From NCBI GenBank assembly GCA_031772625.1, contig CM062817.1:885646184-885710183 (forward strand): DNA of 64,000 nt, read 5' to 3'. The notes beneath the pieces are model-generated. The model saw nothing but the letters and a program-made list of their open reading frames with translations. It was not told where the DNA came from and did not search any database. Of the stretch, positions 36,591-48,281 are shown piece by piece (the first letter of the stretch is position 1; each line of letters begins with the position of its first letter). Origin of the DNA: Pinus tabuliformis. Taxonomy: Eukaryota; Streptophyta; Pinopsida; Pinales; Pinaceae. The position numbers and the translations under genes are program-made.

Positions 36591-37358
36591 TGTTTACAGT
36601 AATGTTGTACACCTCACTAAAATTCTCATGCATGAACACACATTGTCCGAAATAGACAACATGGGTTTCTTTCTAGGAAATCAAAATTACAACTCCCTGT
36701 GGCCTCTAAGGGTTCCTGCCATCACTGCTAAGTGCTTTTGTTGTCACAGTGTTCAAAATAGAAAACAATGGTGTGCGTTGTATCAGGATGCCCACTAGTC
36801 TAAGTCTCTTGTCAAAACTGAGATCAAACAAAAGCCAGAGACAAGCTATGGTGATGGCAGGGAAATTTGCGCGACGAATATAAGAAAAAACTGCAAATAG
36901 TTTGAACTAATTGTGGGCAAAGGACCTGAAGTCTTCATTCCATAAACAAACAACCTTGGAGGAAGTAAAATTGTTTTCCAGATTTCCAAAAGGAAAGGGA
37001 TCACCTTGTTTTGCTTTCCGCCTTGTACTCATCTTTCTGGAAGCCACAGAAAGTATTTCCGCACTGAGGAGCAGCGCAATATGCAGCGCCTTGACAACAG
37101 AGAGTAGCGTAACAACGCATTCAATACATGGTCTATCCAAATGCTGCGCCAGACACTACAAAGGATATGGTTGGGTTGTGGTAGAGGAACGTTTCAGCAG
37201 AGAATACGTGGAGTAGCGTTCAGGTGAATGTCAGACGCAGGCTACCAATGTTTATAAACAGGCAGATTTTTGTATGGACAATTATTTTGAATGGAGACCA
37301 GATAAGCAGAGGAGCAAAATAGGGAGTTACAAAGGGCATAAAATCTAAAAAAATGGAG
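36591..37358 (-). other. Leader of the Copia element
   Basis: About 770 nt between PBS and the readable gag frame with no recognisable coding content. Overlapping open frames on both strands (36907-37216) show no domain. Confidence 0.6.
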
Positions 37359-37373
37359 CTGGCTCTGATACCA

Positions 37374-37551
37374 TGTCAGGCCAGGCAGTAACTCCAGAAG
37401 GAAAAAATGATTTGTGTGTATTATTCCATCAGGTAGATCTTTGTTATATACAACAGGGAGAGACTGTTTAGTTCATCTCCCGATGACTGTTCACATTTCT
37501 AATTTAATTATTTACATAAATTCACCCAATCACAAGGATTAGGTGTCAACA
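37374..37551 (-). repeat. 5' LTR of the 178-bp-LTR Copia element
   Basis: The same 178-bp sequence as the left LTR, with the PBS immediately adjacent at 37373-37359 (minus). The LTR is unusually short for a plant Copia element. Confidence 0.93.
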
Positions 37552-37791
37552 AGTGAGCCTATTCCCATCTTTTGCGATAACACCAACTCCATATGTATCT
37601 CCAAGAATCCTGTGATGCATTCCAAAACGAAGCACATTCCGATTAAATATCATTTCGTTAGAGAGCAGGTCGCCGAAAGGAATATCAAGCTTGAATATGT
37701 TGGCACAAAGGAACAAATTACTAACATATTTACCAAACCATTACCTCATGAAACATTTAAGTATCTTCGCAAAAAGCTTTGGATTCTCTGA
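37552..37791 (+). pseudogene. Sirevirus-type RNase H pseudogene end, unit 4, second part
   Basis: Resumes at the second AGTGA with the terminal RNase H (KHIPIKYHFVREQVAER, IFTKPLPHE) and stops at 37791. The open frame starting at 37543 borrows its first residues from the inserted LTR. Confidence 0.85.
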
Positions 37792-37988
37792 ACTTTTCAT
37801 TAGACTCTTTCTCTTATCTACTCGAGTAGAAAGGGGGAGTGGAGGTGTGTACAGGTCTGCAGGATGGCTGTTTTTCAAGGGGAGTTACCCTTTTCCATTG
37901 ATGACAAAAGGGGAGAGAAGGCAGTAGGAAGAGGTTTCATGATCACATGGGGAGTACTTATGTTGCCTTCAATGCCAAAGGGGGATAT

Positions 37989-40900
37989 TGTTGATTAATG
38001 GTTGTCATTGATGTCAACCTAAGCAGCACTAGGGGCTACCCTTATATTTCAAGGGCATTTTGACTTGACAACTCATATTATTTTGCATCAAATATCTTCT
38101 CCACGGTTTCCAATCGTCAAGATGTTTTTGTTGATATATGGTACGCCTCCCAGTTCTTGACGGTTTGAGAGTTATTTGCATTTGAAGTTAGTAACCCCAG
38201 TTAGTGGGCAAAAACCCTATGGGGTTGTGGCATGGCACTCATAATAGTCAATAATTAATAATGTTTTTTTTCTCCTAAAATCCCTCCAATGTTCACTTGT
38301 TGAGGACCCTCTCAACTGAAGACATTCATATAAATAATTGCCCTCATATCTTCCTCTTGTAGGGATTTTGTGGCTTCAAATAGGTCATCGTGGAATTTTT
38401 GCTATAATTTTTTTTTTTTGGAAAGCTTTTGAATCTGAAATTAAAACCCATCTAAGCTGAAATCTTGATGAACCTCGTGATCAAATTTTAGATCTTGGTT
38501 CACTATACTTTCAGATATATCATTTGAGTAAGTTAGGGTTCTTGCAAGGATCCCGAATTCCATGTCAAACAGGTGACGTTGGGAACATATTCTTAACTTT
38601 ATCTCTAAGCATTGGATACAAATTTTGCAAGTAGTCATAGAAATAGGATGGACTATAATTTACTGAGTATAATTTTTAGGGCCGAAGGTCGAAACAGTGA
38701 GACATGGCACTTTGTACAAGTTCTCTCTACTGAACCACGCTATAATCAGGTCATCGTGGGAGATTGGGAATAACTCTTTCCTGAAGAATCCAATATTGTT
38801 TAGACCTATGGGGTTGCAAAGAGGACTCAGAGGGATACCACAAGATGAAATTTCAGACCCTGGAGATCCAAAATTAAATAGATACAACAGATTCAATATT
38901 GAGATGCTAGAAGGCAAGAAAAAACATGCATTCAAGGATCACTGCAGTAAGGACCACACATCAACAATCAAGGGTAAGTCTCCTACAACAAGGTATGTAT
39001 GATAAAGTATTTACATTTTAATTTTGAGTATCATCTATGACATATGTTTTTGCAGGGCAACGTAAGTATATATGGGGTCTTGGTTATATCTATATGTCTC
39101 TATATGCCACAATTAGTTTTGATACAAAATTTCGGATGTCCTATTCTTGATACTACACATTTGATGCTACACCAAGTCCGCTAAATCTATATGATGTTGT
39201 AAGTTCATGTTACTTGTCTAGTCATAGTTGATAGAATGGTCTCAGTTGTTGTAGTTAGAACTTGGTTCATCACAAGTCTAGGGTTTTTCATCACTTTCTC
39301 CTGTATATATCTTTAGGTCATTTTTGGATATAGTCTTGCATGGAGTCCATGCCTATATCAAGAGTGGGAGTCTTTGTCTACCGCTGTAACATGTCAACAA
39401 CAAAATTTACAAGAACATTTCAGATACGCATTGTAATTTTAATTTGTATTTATTCATTATTATGCACTTACATGTGTTTTGCAGGCAGAGGTAAGTTGAA
39501 GGGTATTTCGTTTTTCCTTTTTAAAGTGGGTTTTGCTGGGAAAATTTTCATGCAGGTAGATGAAGATTCAAGGATAGCATCAAGCGAGCATTCAAGGGCT
39601 GAAGTATCAAATCAAAGGAAGCACTACAACAGGACATCCTTTAAAGAGATGACAACCATCAGTATATTGTGAAGAAGTGTCAAGGCCAAGAGTCATCATT
39701 GTAAAGTTGTAAAAGTGTCATCATTGGAAGAGTCATTATTGTAAAAGAATAATCTCCCTAGAGTCGAAAAGGAATTTTTGGGAGGTATATGAGTCTCTGT
39801 TGGGATGATGTCATGGTTGGGTTGCAGGTCATAGTGTGATTGGGTGTATGGTCAAAATCATTATAAATCATATTGTATCGTGGATCATTGTCCTTGGTAC
39901 GGGAATCCACACTCTTGTCTCATTTCAGTCATTATAGGGTAGCAGGGAGGTGCTAGGCAGGTGAATGAAGTCACCTACAGGTTGGAGCCTGTGAACACTT
40001 CAGGGTGGTAGGTTGGTCTATCTGTGTTGGGGCACCCATTCAGTTGATTAATGAAGAAACTAGGGCGTTGGGGAGTCCTTCTAGTGGGAGTTGGAGAAGA
40101 ATTATTTTCTAGAATTCGAATGTTACAAATGTAACAATTTAGGACACTTAACCAAAGATTGTACGCTTGGAAGTTCTTCAGAGGAATTCTCGCAAAACTA
40201 GAATGAACAAGTATGGAAAAGGAAGATTGAAAGGTGTTCTCTTGCTCTCAAGGCTCAAAGAAACATGAACATTTGATCCCGTTGCCAAAATGGAAGCTAT
40301 CAGGATGTTTCTCGCTTATGCATGCTCGAGAAAAATCAAGGTCTACCAAATGGATGTTAAGTCAGCCTTTCTAAATGGTGAATTGGAAGAATAAGTTTAC
40401 ATTGAACAACCTGAAGGTTTTCTGCTTACTGACAAAGAAAACTACCTTTGCAAATTAAATAAGGCACTATATGGTCCCAAGCAAGCTCCTAGGGATTGGT
40501 ATGATCGTCTTAATAGGTATCTACATCAACAAAGATTCAAGAAAGGAAGCGATGACAACAATCTCTATGTGAAAGTGGATCAGGATAACCTAACGATTAT
40601 CGAGGTATATGTGGATGATATAATCTTTGGAAGCAATGATGACAGATTAAGTAAAAACTTTGCCACAAAAATGTAAAGTGAGTTTGAAATGTCTATGCTT
40701 GGCGAGCTGTCATACTTTTTGGGGCTTCATATTTCTCAGCAGGATAAAGGAATATTCATATATCAAACCATGTACATCAAGGAAATGCTAAAAAAATTCC
40801 AGATGGAAGATTGCAAGCTAGTCCTTACCCCCATGACAACAGGTTGCAAGTTAAGCTAAAGGATGTGGACCAAAGGTTGCATAGATCCATGATTGGTAGT

Positions 40901-41730
40901 CTCCTATATGTGACAACCTCCCGTCTTGATGTGATGCAGGCAATTGGACAAGTAGAAAGATTCCAAGCAACAACAAATGAATGTCATATTATTGCTGTCA
41001 AAAGACTTCTTCGATATCTTAAGGGCACATCAGAATATGGTCCATGGTATCCCAAAGTAAATGATCTGGTTATCCAAGCTTATACAAATGCTGATTGGGC
41101 AGGAAGTTTTGATGATCATAAGAGTACTAGTGGAGGATAATTCTATCTAGGTGGTTGTCTTGTTTCATGGTTAAGTAAAAATAAGTCTTCAATCTCGTTG
41201 TCCACAACAGAAATAAAATATAGCACGACAACAGCTTGTTGTACAAAAGTTCTCTAGATGAAGCAAACTTTGCAAGATCTTCAAGTCAAGTTTAGTGATC
41301 CTATTCCCATCTTTTGCGATAACACCAACACCATATGTATCTCCAAGAATCCTGTGATGCATTCTCAAACGAAGCACATTTCGATTAAATATCATTTCGT
41401 TAGAGAGCAGGTCGCCGAAAGGAACATCAAGTCTGAATATGTTGGCACAAAGGAACAAATTACTGACATCTTTACCAAACCATTACCTCATGAAACATTT
41501 GAGTATCTTCGCCAAAAGCTTGGGATTCTCCCAAGTTTTCATTAGACTCTTTCTCTTATCTACTCGATTAGAAAGGGGGAGTTGAGGTGTGTACAGGTCC
41601 ACAGGATGGTTGTTTTTCAGGGGGAGTTATCATTTGCCATTGATGAAAAAGGGGGAGAGAAGGCAGTAGGAAGAGGTTTCATGATCGCAGGGGGAGTACT
41701 TGTGTTGCCTTCAATGCCAAAGGGGGATGT
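37989..41730 (+). repeat. Array unit 5 (uninterrupted)
   Basis: The only complete unit without a foreign insertion, 3742 bp. LTR-like part 37989 to about 38360, leader to about 38925, intron-like region from about 38974 (GTAAGT) with TTTGCAG near 39055, gag-RT pseudogene 40073-41545, purine blocks near 41574, 41650, 41688 and 41720. It is the best reference copy for the array. Confidence 0.85.
40073..41545 (+). pseudogene. Sirevirus-type gag-RT/RNase H pseudogene, unit 5
   Basis: CCHC knuckle near 40120-40165, the shared fusion near 40280, TAA at about 40393 (shared with unit 4), active site YVDDIIFGS intact near 40612, the shared TAA near 40674, the shared frameshift near 40857, a stop in SGG* at about 41138 and RNase H to 41545. 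One further stop occurs near 41255. The substitutions do not look concentrated in silent positions, as expected of neutral decay. Confidence 0.85.
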
Positions 41731-43878
41731 TGTTGATTCGTGGTTGTCATTGATGTCAACCCAAGCAGCACCAGGGGCTACCCCTATCTTGAAAGGGCAT
41801 TTTGACTTGAAAACCCATATTATTTTGCATCAAATATCTTCTCGACGGATTCTAATTGTCGAGATGTTTCTATTGATATATGGTACGCCTCCCAGTTCTT
41901 CACGGTTATAGTTATTTGTGTTTGAAGTTAGTAATCCTAGTTAGTGTGCGAAAACCCTATGGGGTTGTGGCATGGCACTCATAATTGGTTGTGGTCATTG
42001 AATAGTCAATAATTAATAATGTTTTTTTGCTCCTAAAATCCCTCCAATGTTCACTTGTTGAGGACTCTCTCAACTGAAGACATTCATATAAATAATTACC
42101 ATCATATCTTCCTCTTGTAGGGACTTTGTGGCTTCAAACAGGTCATCGTGGAATTTTTGCTATAACTATTTTTCTACAAAGCTTCCAAAGCTGAAATTAA
42201 AACCCATCTGAGCCAAAATCTTGATGAACCTCGTGACCCAATTTTAGATCTTGGTTCGCTATACTTTCGTAGATATCATTTGAGTAAGTTAGGGTTCTTG
42301 CAAGGATCCCGAATTCCATGTCAAACAAGTGACGTTGGGAAAATATTCATAACTTTATCTTTGAGCATTGGATACAGATTTAGGAAATATTCATAGAAAT
42401 AGGACAGCCTATAATTTACTGAGTATAATTTTTAGGGTCGAAGGTTGAAACAGTGACACATGGCACTTTGTATAATTTCTCTCTACTGAACCAGGCTATA
42501 ATCAGGTCGTCGTGGGAGATTGGGCATAACTCTTTCCTGAGGAATCCAATATTTATCAGCCCTATGGGGTTTCAAAGAGGACTCATAGGGATACCACAAG
42601 ACAAAATTTCAAACCCTGGAGCTTCGAAATTAAATAGATACAACAGATTCAATATCGAGTTGCTAGAAGGAAAGAAAAAGCCTGCATTCAAGGATCACTA
42701 CAGTAAGGACCACACATCAACAGTGAAGGGTAAGTATCCTACATCAAGGTATGTATGATAAAGTATTTACATTTGAATTTTGAGTATCATCTTTGACATA
42801 TGTTTTTGCAGGGCAGCGTAAGTATATACATGGTCTCGGTTATATCTCTATGTCTCTATATGTCATAGTTAGTTTTGATACCACATTTCGGATGTCCTAT
42901 TCTTGATACTACACATTTGATGCTACACCAAGTCTGCTAAATCTATATGATGTTGTAAGTTCATGTTACTTGTCTTGTCATAGTTGATAGAATGGTCTTT
43001 GTTGTTGTACTTAGAACTTGGTTCATCACAAGTCTAGGGTATGTCATCAGTTTCTATTGTAAATATAATTAGGTCAATTTTGGATATAGGCTTGCATAGA
43101 GTCCAGGCCTATATCAAGAGTGGGAGTCTTTGTCTACTGATGAAACAAGTCAACAAAAAAATTTACAAGAACATTTCAGGTACACATTGTAATTTTAATT
43201 TGTATTTATTCATTATTATGCACTTACATGTGTTTTGCAGGCAGAGGTAAGTTGAAGTGTATTTTGTTTTTCCTTTTGAGATTGGGTTTCAGTGGGAAAA
43301 TTTGCATGCAGGTAGAAGAAGATTCAAAGATAGCATCAAGCGAGCATTCAAGAGATGAATTATCAAATCAAAGGAAGCATTGCAGCGGGACATCCTTTAA
43401 AGACATGACAACCATCTGTATATTGTGAAGAAGTGTCAAGGCCAAGAGTCATCATTGTAAAGTTGTAAAAGAGTCATTTGTAAAAGTGTCATCATTGGAA
43501 GAGTCATTACTGTAAAAGAATCAATCTACCTAGGGTCAAAAAGGAATTTTTGGGGTCTCTGTTGGGATGACGTCATGGTTGGGTTGCAGGTCATAGTGTG
43601 ATTGGGTGTTTGGTCAAAATCATTGTAAAACATATTGTATCGTGGATCATTGTCCCTGGTACAGGAATCCACACTCTTGTCTCATTTCAGTCATTATAGG
43701 GTGGCGGGGAGGTGCTAGGCAGGTGCATGAAGTCACCTACAAGTTGGAGCCTGTGAACACTTCAGAGTGGTAGGTTGGTCTAGGGTGTTGGGGCATCCAT
43801 TCAATTGATTACTGAAGGAACCAGGGCGTTGGGGTGTCCTTCCAGTGGGACCTGGAGAAGAATTATTTTCTAGAATTC
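41731..43878 (+). repeat. Array unit 6 (3' truncated)
   Basis: LTR-like part 41731 to about 42117, leader to about 42690, intron-like region 42729-43311, and the start of the gag junction region. It ends in GAATTC at 43878, about 10 bp before the zinc knuckle would start; unrelated LTR-like sequence follows. It is most similar to unit 5 (shared TTTACTGAGTATAATTTTTAG in the leader). Confidence 0.82.
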
Positions 43879-44200
43879 TAGGAAGTTGTTGCTTTCTTTT
43901 CTGTTGGGGCTGAAGATTAAAGAATTTATTAGAAAAGCGTTCAGTGATTTTTGACCTGGAGGGGGGTTTTCCACCTAATATTTTTGTGCCTCCCGTGTTC
44001 TTTTATTTATTGTTATTACTGCATAAACATTAATAATAATTGAAGATTAACTAATGCTTTGAAAAGATTTAAAAGTGCTAATTGCTAAGGAATATTGATT
44101 CAACACCCCCCCGCGCAGTATTTTCCAACATCCTAAACACATTTTTTTTTAATACTGATGAGGGAGCTTGCATAACATTAACAAGTTTTCCCAACATTCA
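43879..44200 (+). repeat. LTR fragment at the right end of the array
   Basis: GGGGTTTTCCACCTAATA followed by TTTTTGTGCCTCCCGTG and CAACACCCCCCCGCGCAG resembles the U5 end of plant Copia LTRs. No partner LTR or PBS was found, so this is a broken piece of unknown length. Confidence 0.45.
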
Positions 44201-45689
44201 GATCAAGAAGCTCTTGATGATTTGAGGTATTTCTTGGTGAAATGAGCGACCATAGGGTGCGTGTTTCACCTTCCCTTACAATTGATGATATATGCATATG
44301 ATGAGCGGTTCACCTTGGTTATCACATGTGGACATGTCGATGGGATGTGGTTCATCATTTCCCCACATGTAGGATGCTCATTTCCTATGATTGATGGTTG
44401 ACATGTCGATGGGACATGGTTCATCCTTTCCCCATGAGTAGGATCCTTACTACGATTGATTGGTTGACATGCATGTAGGATGTGGTTCATCCTTTCCCTA
44501 CTCTCAGTGGTTTGCATTCATGTAGGATGTGTTTTATCCTTTCCCTATGATGCTTGTGACTATAGGATGTGGTTCATCCTTTCCCTATGTGTGATTGTGA
44601 GTAAGATGTGATTTATTCTTTCCCTGTTATTACTTCAGCATCATCCTACCCATATAATCTGGGATGTGTGGGAAGTACCTCTCATCTGGCCAATGAGTTG
44701 GGAAAAATGGATAGGGACCATAGCATTACCGGTGGACGCATCGTGTATTGTTGTAATCCCTATGTCTAGGATGAATGATGTTCAACAACTTGATCTAAGA
44801 TCAAGCCTAATTGAGGTTCTACCTGTGGACTGACTTTTGTCAGTGGAGAGTGGTAAGGTCTTGTGACTCACTCTCGATCAATTATTCTTCCTTATTCATG
44901 TCAGTATTTAGCGGAGCAGAAATGAGATGAGATAAAAAGATGGTACGTGACGACAGGATAGTTCATGATGACCAGATGGCATGATAGATTGGTAGGTGAA
45001 ATTCTCCCTAGTTTAGAAGGAGTGTTAAAATTGGCAACTAGGGCCAAATTCCATTATTGGACAACTCATATGTTGGAGATGATTATTGTATTGAATTCAT
45101 CTTTTCAAGAGGACCAAAATTGACCTAAATATCACCAAACTTGGATGAGAAAAAATATTTATTTATTCAAAAAGAATTCTATAAGGCATGACCTTATCAC
45201 GGCAGGAAAAATTTAAAATTTGAAATTCGAATTTACCTCCATGTGTCAAGGTCAACTTCACCTCCATAGGATAAAAAATCATGTTTAATTGTATATATAT
45301 ATGGGCATCCTCCAAACTCATGAGACACATCCAATGGGCTATCACATCAAGATATACCCCTTTGAAATATGCGAAGGACTGAGGCAACTAGATGAAGGCA
45401 GGAAGAAGGGTCTTTTGGCATCTCTTAAGATGGTTTCCGTTGCAGGTTATTCTATTGAGGAGGCTACATATTTCAAAGATAAGTAAGGTTCGTTCTCTGG
45501 ATATTTAGTAGTGTATTTGTCTTCTGTTCTGGGCTGCAGGATTCCATGTATTGCAGAAGTGAGTGAGACCTTGTTTGGAGGGACAAGAGGCCTAATGAAG
45601 GCCTACTCTCCTAGACGCAACCACACAGAGATCAATGCAAGTGAATGGAGAGTGATTTCCCTTTGAAAACATGGTCAAAGCTCTTGTTG
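44200..45689 (+). repeat. 1.5-kb direct duplication, copy 1
   Basis: Parallel to 50270-51877. It contains the GGATGTGGTTCATCC repeat block (44290-44640), a hairpin region, a purine tract and a TGTTAAAATTGG LTR-like start at 45023 with a TATA run at 45290. The LTR start and preceding tract match the minisatellite element family, but this segment lies on the plus strand. The similarity ends at CTCTTGTTG (45689). Confidence 0.75.
44290..44640. repeat. Hairpin repeats GGATGTGGTTCATCC, copy 1
   Basis: Six or more variants of (T)AGGATGTGGTTCATCC followed by TTTCCC. Each contains a 5-bp stem GGATG/CATCC with a 5-nt loop. Confidence 0.75.
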
Positions 45690-48281
45690 ACGCAGAACTG
45701 CGTAGGCTGGTGCAGTAGTTGTGCAGAGCCAGCATGGGGCCAGCTATCCAGGGCATGGATCAGTATCAGATAGCTAGTGATAGTGTCAGGTATTTCTTAC
45801 TAATCTTCTTCCAGTGAGATTCTTTGTATTGGATAACCAATAAGGCATCCAAATTTCTGTTGCTTAATAATACACACCCTCAGTTGCTGCATCAGTTTTC
45901 CCGCATTGGGTTTTTTCGGGGACATTTGTCCCAAAATAACGGTGTCAAGTGTTGTGTATTTCTTTCTTGCTTAGTTTCTTGTTTCCACATTTAATTTAAT
46001 TGGTGAAGGCCGTAATGTATTAGTTTCGGTATTCTCTATAGGATACAGTAAATAATTTGTTCAGTACTTTAACAAATAGAAAATACTTAATCAATTGTTG
46101 CAGTAGAATTTTGGGTCTTCCAAATTTTCAGATGGTATTAGAGTGCAGGTGAAGCAAGAGAGAAAATATGGAAGAGCCTAGTACTGAAGAGGAGGGAATT
46201 CAAAGTGTCATGTAGGAAGCAAATCGAATCCCCATAGGGATTGTGTAGTCCAGGCCAGGGGGGAAAATTTTTTGTGGGAAAATCTCTCTCTGAGTGAGTC
46301 GACAGAGAAATATTTCCAGATCGAAGTTTGCCAGTGTCAGAGGGAGAAACGCAGAAGCATCAACGCAGAGCATTTTTCTGGTGGGATGTAGTTTTCTGCA
46401 ACAATTGCTGGGACAAAAAAGCGTCAGAAGGAAGAAGGATACATTGTTGACGGAATTTCTTCCTCAAAGAATTCCTAGTCAGGGAATTTGATTCCTCTAT
46501 TGTTGAGCAAAAATAGATAGGAGTAGATCTACTAACTTCAGCAAGGAGTGCGTAGGCTAGCCTAGTGTTGTGTAGAGGAGAGAGGAGGTAGTTTGACATT
46601 TCGTTAGTAGAGATGGAAGCTAGTGAGTTAAGATATCAAGATCGGTTAGAGGGTGCATCCAACTATGTGATCTGGAAGGCAAGGATCTCATGCCTTCTAG
46701 ATGAGCACGATTTCAAAACCTATGTTGACAATGTGGTAGTTTTACCCGCAGATGAAAATCCCCTCAAGAAGTACAAGGGTTGATCCTCGACAGAGTGAGA
46801 GATCACGTAGTGTGTCACATTTTTGGCAAGGATACTTCCCGACAGAGGTGGGAAGCATTGGCTATGCTATACGAAGGATCTTTTGAACAACAGAAGATGT
46901 ACTTGGAGCAGAAGATGAGATCCACGCAGATGTAGAAGGGGTAACACATTGATCCATTCCTAACGAAGTTTTAGGAAATCCGAGACTCGTTGGTAGTTGT
47001 GGGGTCAACACCTCAGCTTATCGAGATGGTGAGGTTAACCCTAAATTCAGTCTTAGAATAATAGTAATTGTTTGTCCAACGTATCCTGGGTAGAGAGAGA
47101 TTACCTAATTGGGAAGGAATGTGGGCCACTATTCAACTAGAAGAAATGAGGAGAGACTTATTGAAATGCAAACTTGATAGCAACAACAACAATAGGACGA
47201 AGCCCAAGAAGGAGGAAGAAAATGCAGCCCTTGCATACAAGGGGCAGCAGGAGCAATGGAGGCGGAAGGACATCTCGAAGATCAAGTGCTTCTAGCGTCG
47301 TGAATTTGGTCACTATGTTACTCAATATCCTCTCAAGAAGAAGATCAAGGAAGAGAATCATTTTTTGAAGGCTGCATTTGCAAAGATCAATGAGGAGGAG
47401 TTTTCCATGGTTACCCAGATACCACTAGGGGAGAGGTGGGGTGATCTAGTATTGTAGTTCGAAATAACTGCAGATGGGCAAGATTGTAGAGGAGTGTCGG
47501 AGTGACAGTTGCAATGGCTAGGAGCGCCAAAGACTGAGCATCGTAGAGCAAAATTAGCAATAGTACAGTTGGCACAATGCAGAGGCTTTAGGGGGTCAGC
47601 GCTGAGATTAGAAACAGTGAGAACTCCAGCGACAGATGCATCATGTTGAACACCTATTTAGTGATTTTTGATTCTTTTTCGTTGTTGATGCAGTAGCAAC
47701 AACAATTGGAGAAGGTTCAAGTGTAGATGCAATATTGGTAGTGGCAGTTCCAGAAGCAACATAGATGCAAAACTTATGAGGGTTTCAGTACAGATGCAAT
47801 GTTGGTAGTGGTAGGGTTAACAACAACACATATGAAACATTTGAGCAGTAGTTGGTGGGCAACGATGTCAGACATGAGCAGTGCAGAGGGAGATGTTACA
47901 GAGAAGGGTGAGGACCTGGATCAATGTCAGATCGCTAGTGATAGTGTGAGGTATTTCTCACTAATCTTTTGCCAGTCAGATTATCTGTATTGGATAGCTA
48001 GTAAGGCATCCAAAGATTGTACTCTAAAAATTACTGCTTAATAATACAAACCCTCAGTTGTTGCACCAGTTTTCCTGCATTGGGTTTTTCCGGGGACATT
48101 TGTCCAAAAATAACGGTGTCAAGTGTTGTGTATTTCTTTCTTTCTCAGTTTCTTGTTTCTGCATTTAATTTAATTGGTGAAAGTTGCAGTGTATTAGTTT
48201 TGGTATTTGTTGTAGGATGAAATACATAATTTGTTCAGTAATTTAACAAATAGAAGATACTTAAATTGCTAATAAAGTAAA
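45685..48281 (+). mobile_element. Internally deleted Copia element with gag
   Basis: An LTR-like block 45685-46130 (TGTTGACGC...TTTTCA) is followed after 2 nt by a PBS-like TGGTATTAGAGTGCAGG (46133). gag follows, protease to RNase H are absent, and a second copy of the LTR 3' part lies at about 47915-48281 (shared CGGGGACATTTGTC and AACGGTGTCAAGTGTTGTGT). The left end of the second LTR is unclear. Confidence 0.65.
46614..47460 (+). pseudogene. Copia gag remnant
   Basis: Starts ATGGAAGCTAGTGAG at 46614. The first 45 residues read as a Copia Gag N-terminus (LEGASNYVIWKARISCLL). Further pieces in shifted frames include HVVCHIFGKDTSRQRWEALA and LYEGSFEQQKMYLEQKM. A degraded zinc knuckle (KCF*RREFGHYV) lies near 47285, where two Cys are lost. 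Several stops; the capsid protein cannot be made. Confidence 0.7.

Larger units (their letters stand above)
32043..37551 (-). mobile_element. Copia element with 178-bp LTRs
   Basis: LTRs 32043-32220 and 37374-37551 differ at about 5 of 178 positions by eye (about 97% identity), making this the youngest datable insertion here. It has a perfect 5-bp target duplication AGTGA (32038-32042 and 37552-37556), PBS TGGTATCAGAGCCAG at 37373-37359 and PPT at 32221-32233. gag, protease, integrase, RT and RNase H are in the usual Copia order on the minus strand. About 760 nt of leader precede gag. At least four frame changes, a stop and two active-site substitutions disable it. Confidence 0.93.
28725..37988 (+). 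repeat. Array unit 4 (split by a young Copia element)
   Basis: Unit sequence occupies 28725-32042 and 37552-37988, about 3.75 kb. LTR-like part 28725 to about 29115, leader to about 29680, intron-like region 29726 to about 30307. It shares derived changes with unit 5: GAA to TAA in the VYIEQ region, GGAGGAGAATTC or GGAGGATAATTC in place of GGAGCAACATTC, and AGTTTTGATGATC in place of AGTGTTGATGATC. Confidence 0.82.
1774..43878 (+). repeat. Head-to-tail tandem array of Sirevirus-derived 3.7-kb units
   Basis: Six plus-strand units begin at 1774, 5243, 16152, 28725, 37989 and 41731, each with TGTTGATTAGTGG or a close variant. The last five starts follow a polypurine tract of the type AAAGGGGGAGATT. 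After subtracting later insertions, units 2 to 5 are about 3.66-3.75 kb; unit 1 is 3.47 kb because of internal losses and unit 6 stops at 43878. Each unit has a single LTR-like segment, as expected of an LTR-internal-LTR-internal array made by unequal exchange or circle integration, not of independent insertions, which would each carry two LTRs and target duplications. Several polypurine blocks per unit upstream of the final one resemble the multiple PPTs described for Sireviruses. Confidence 0.85.
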
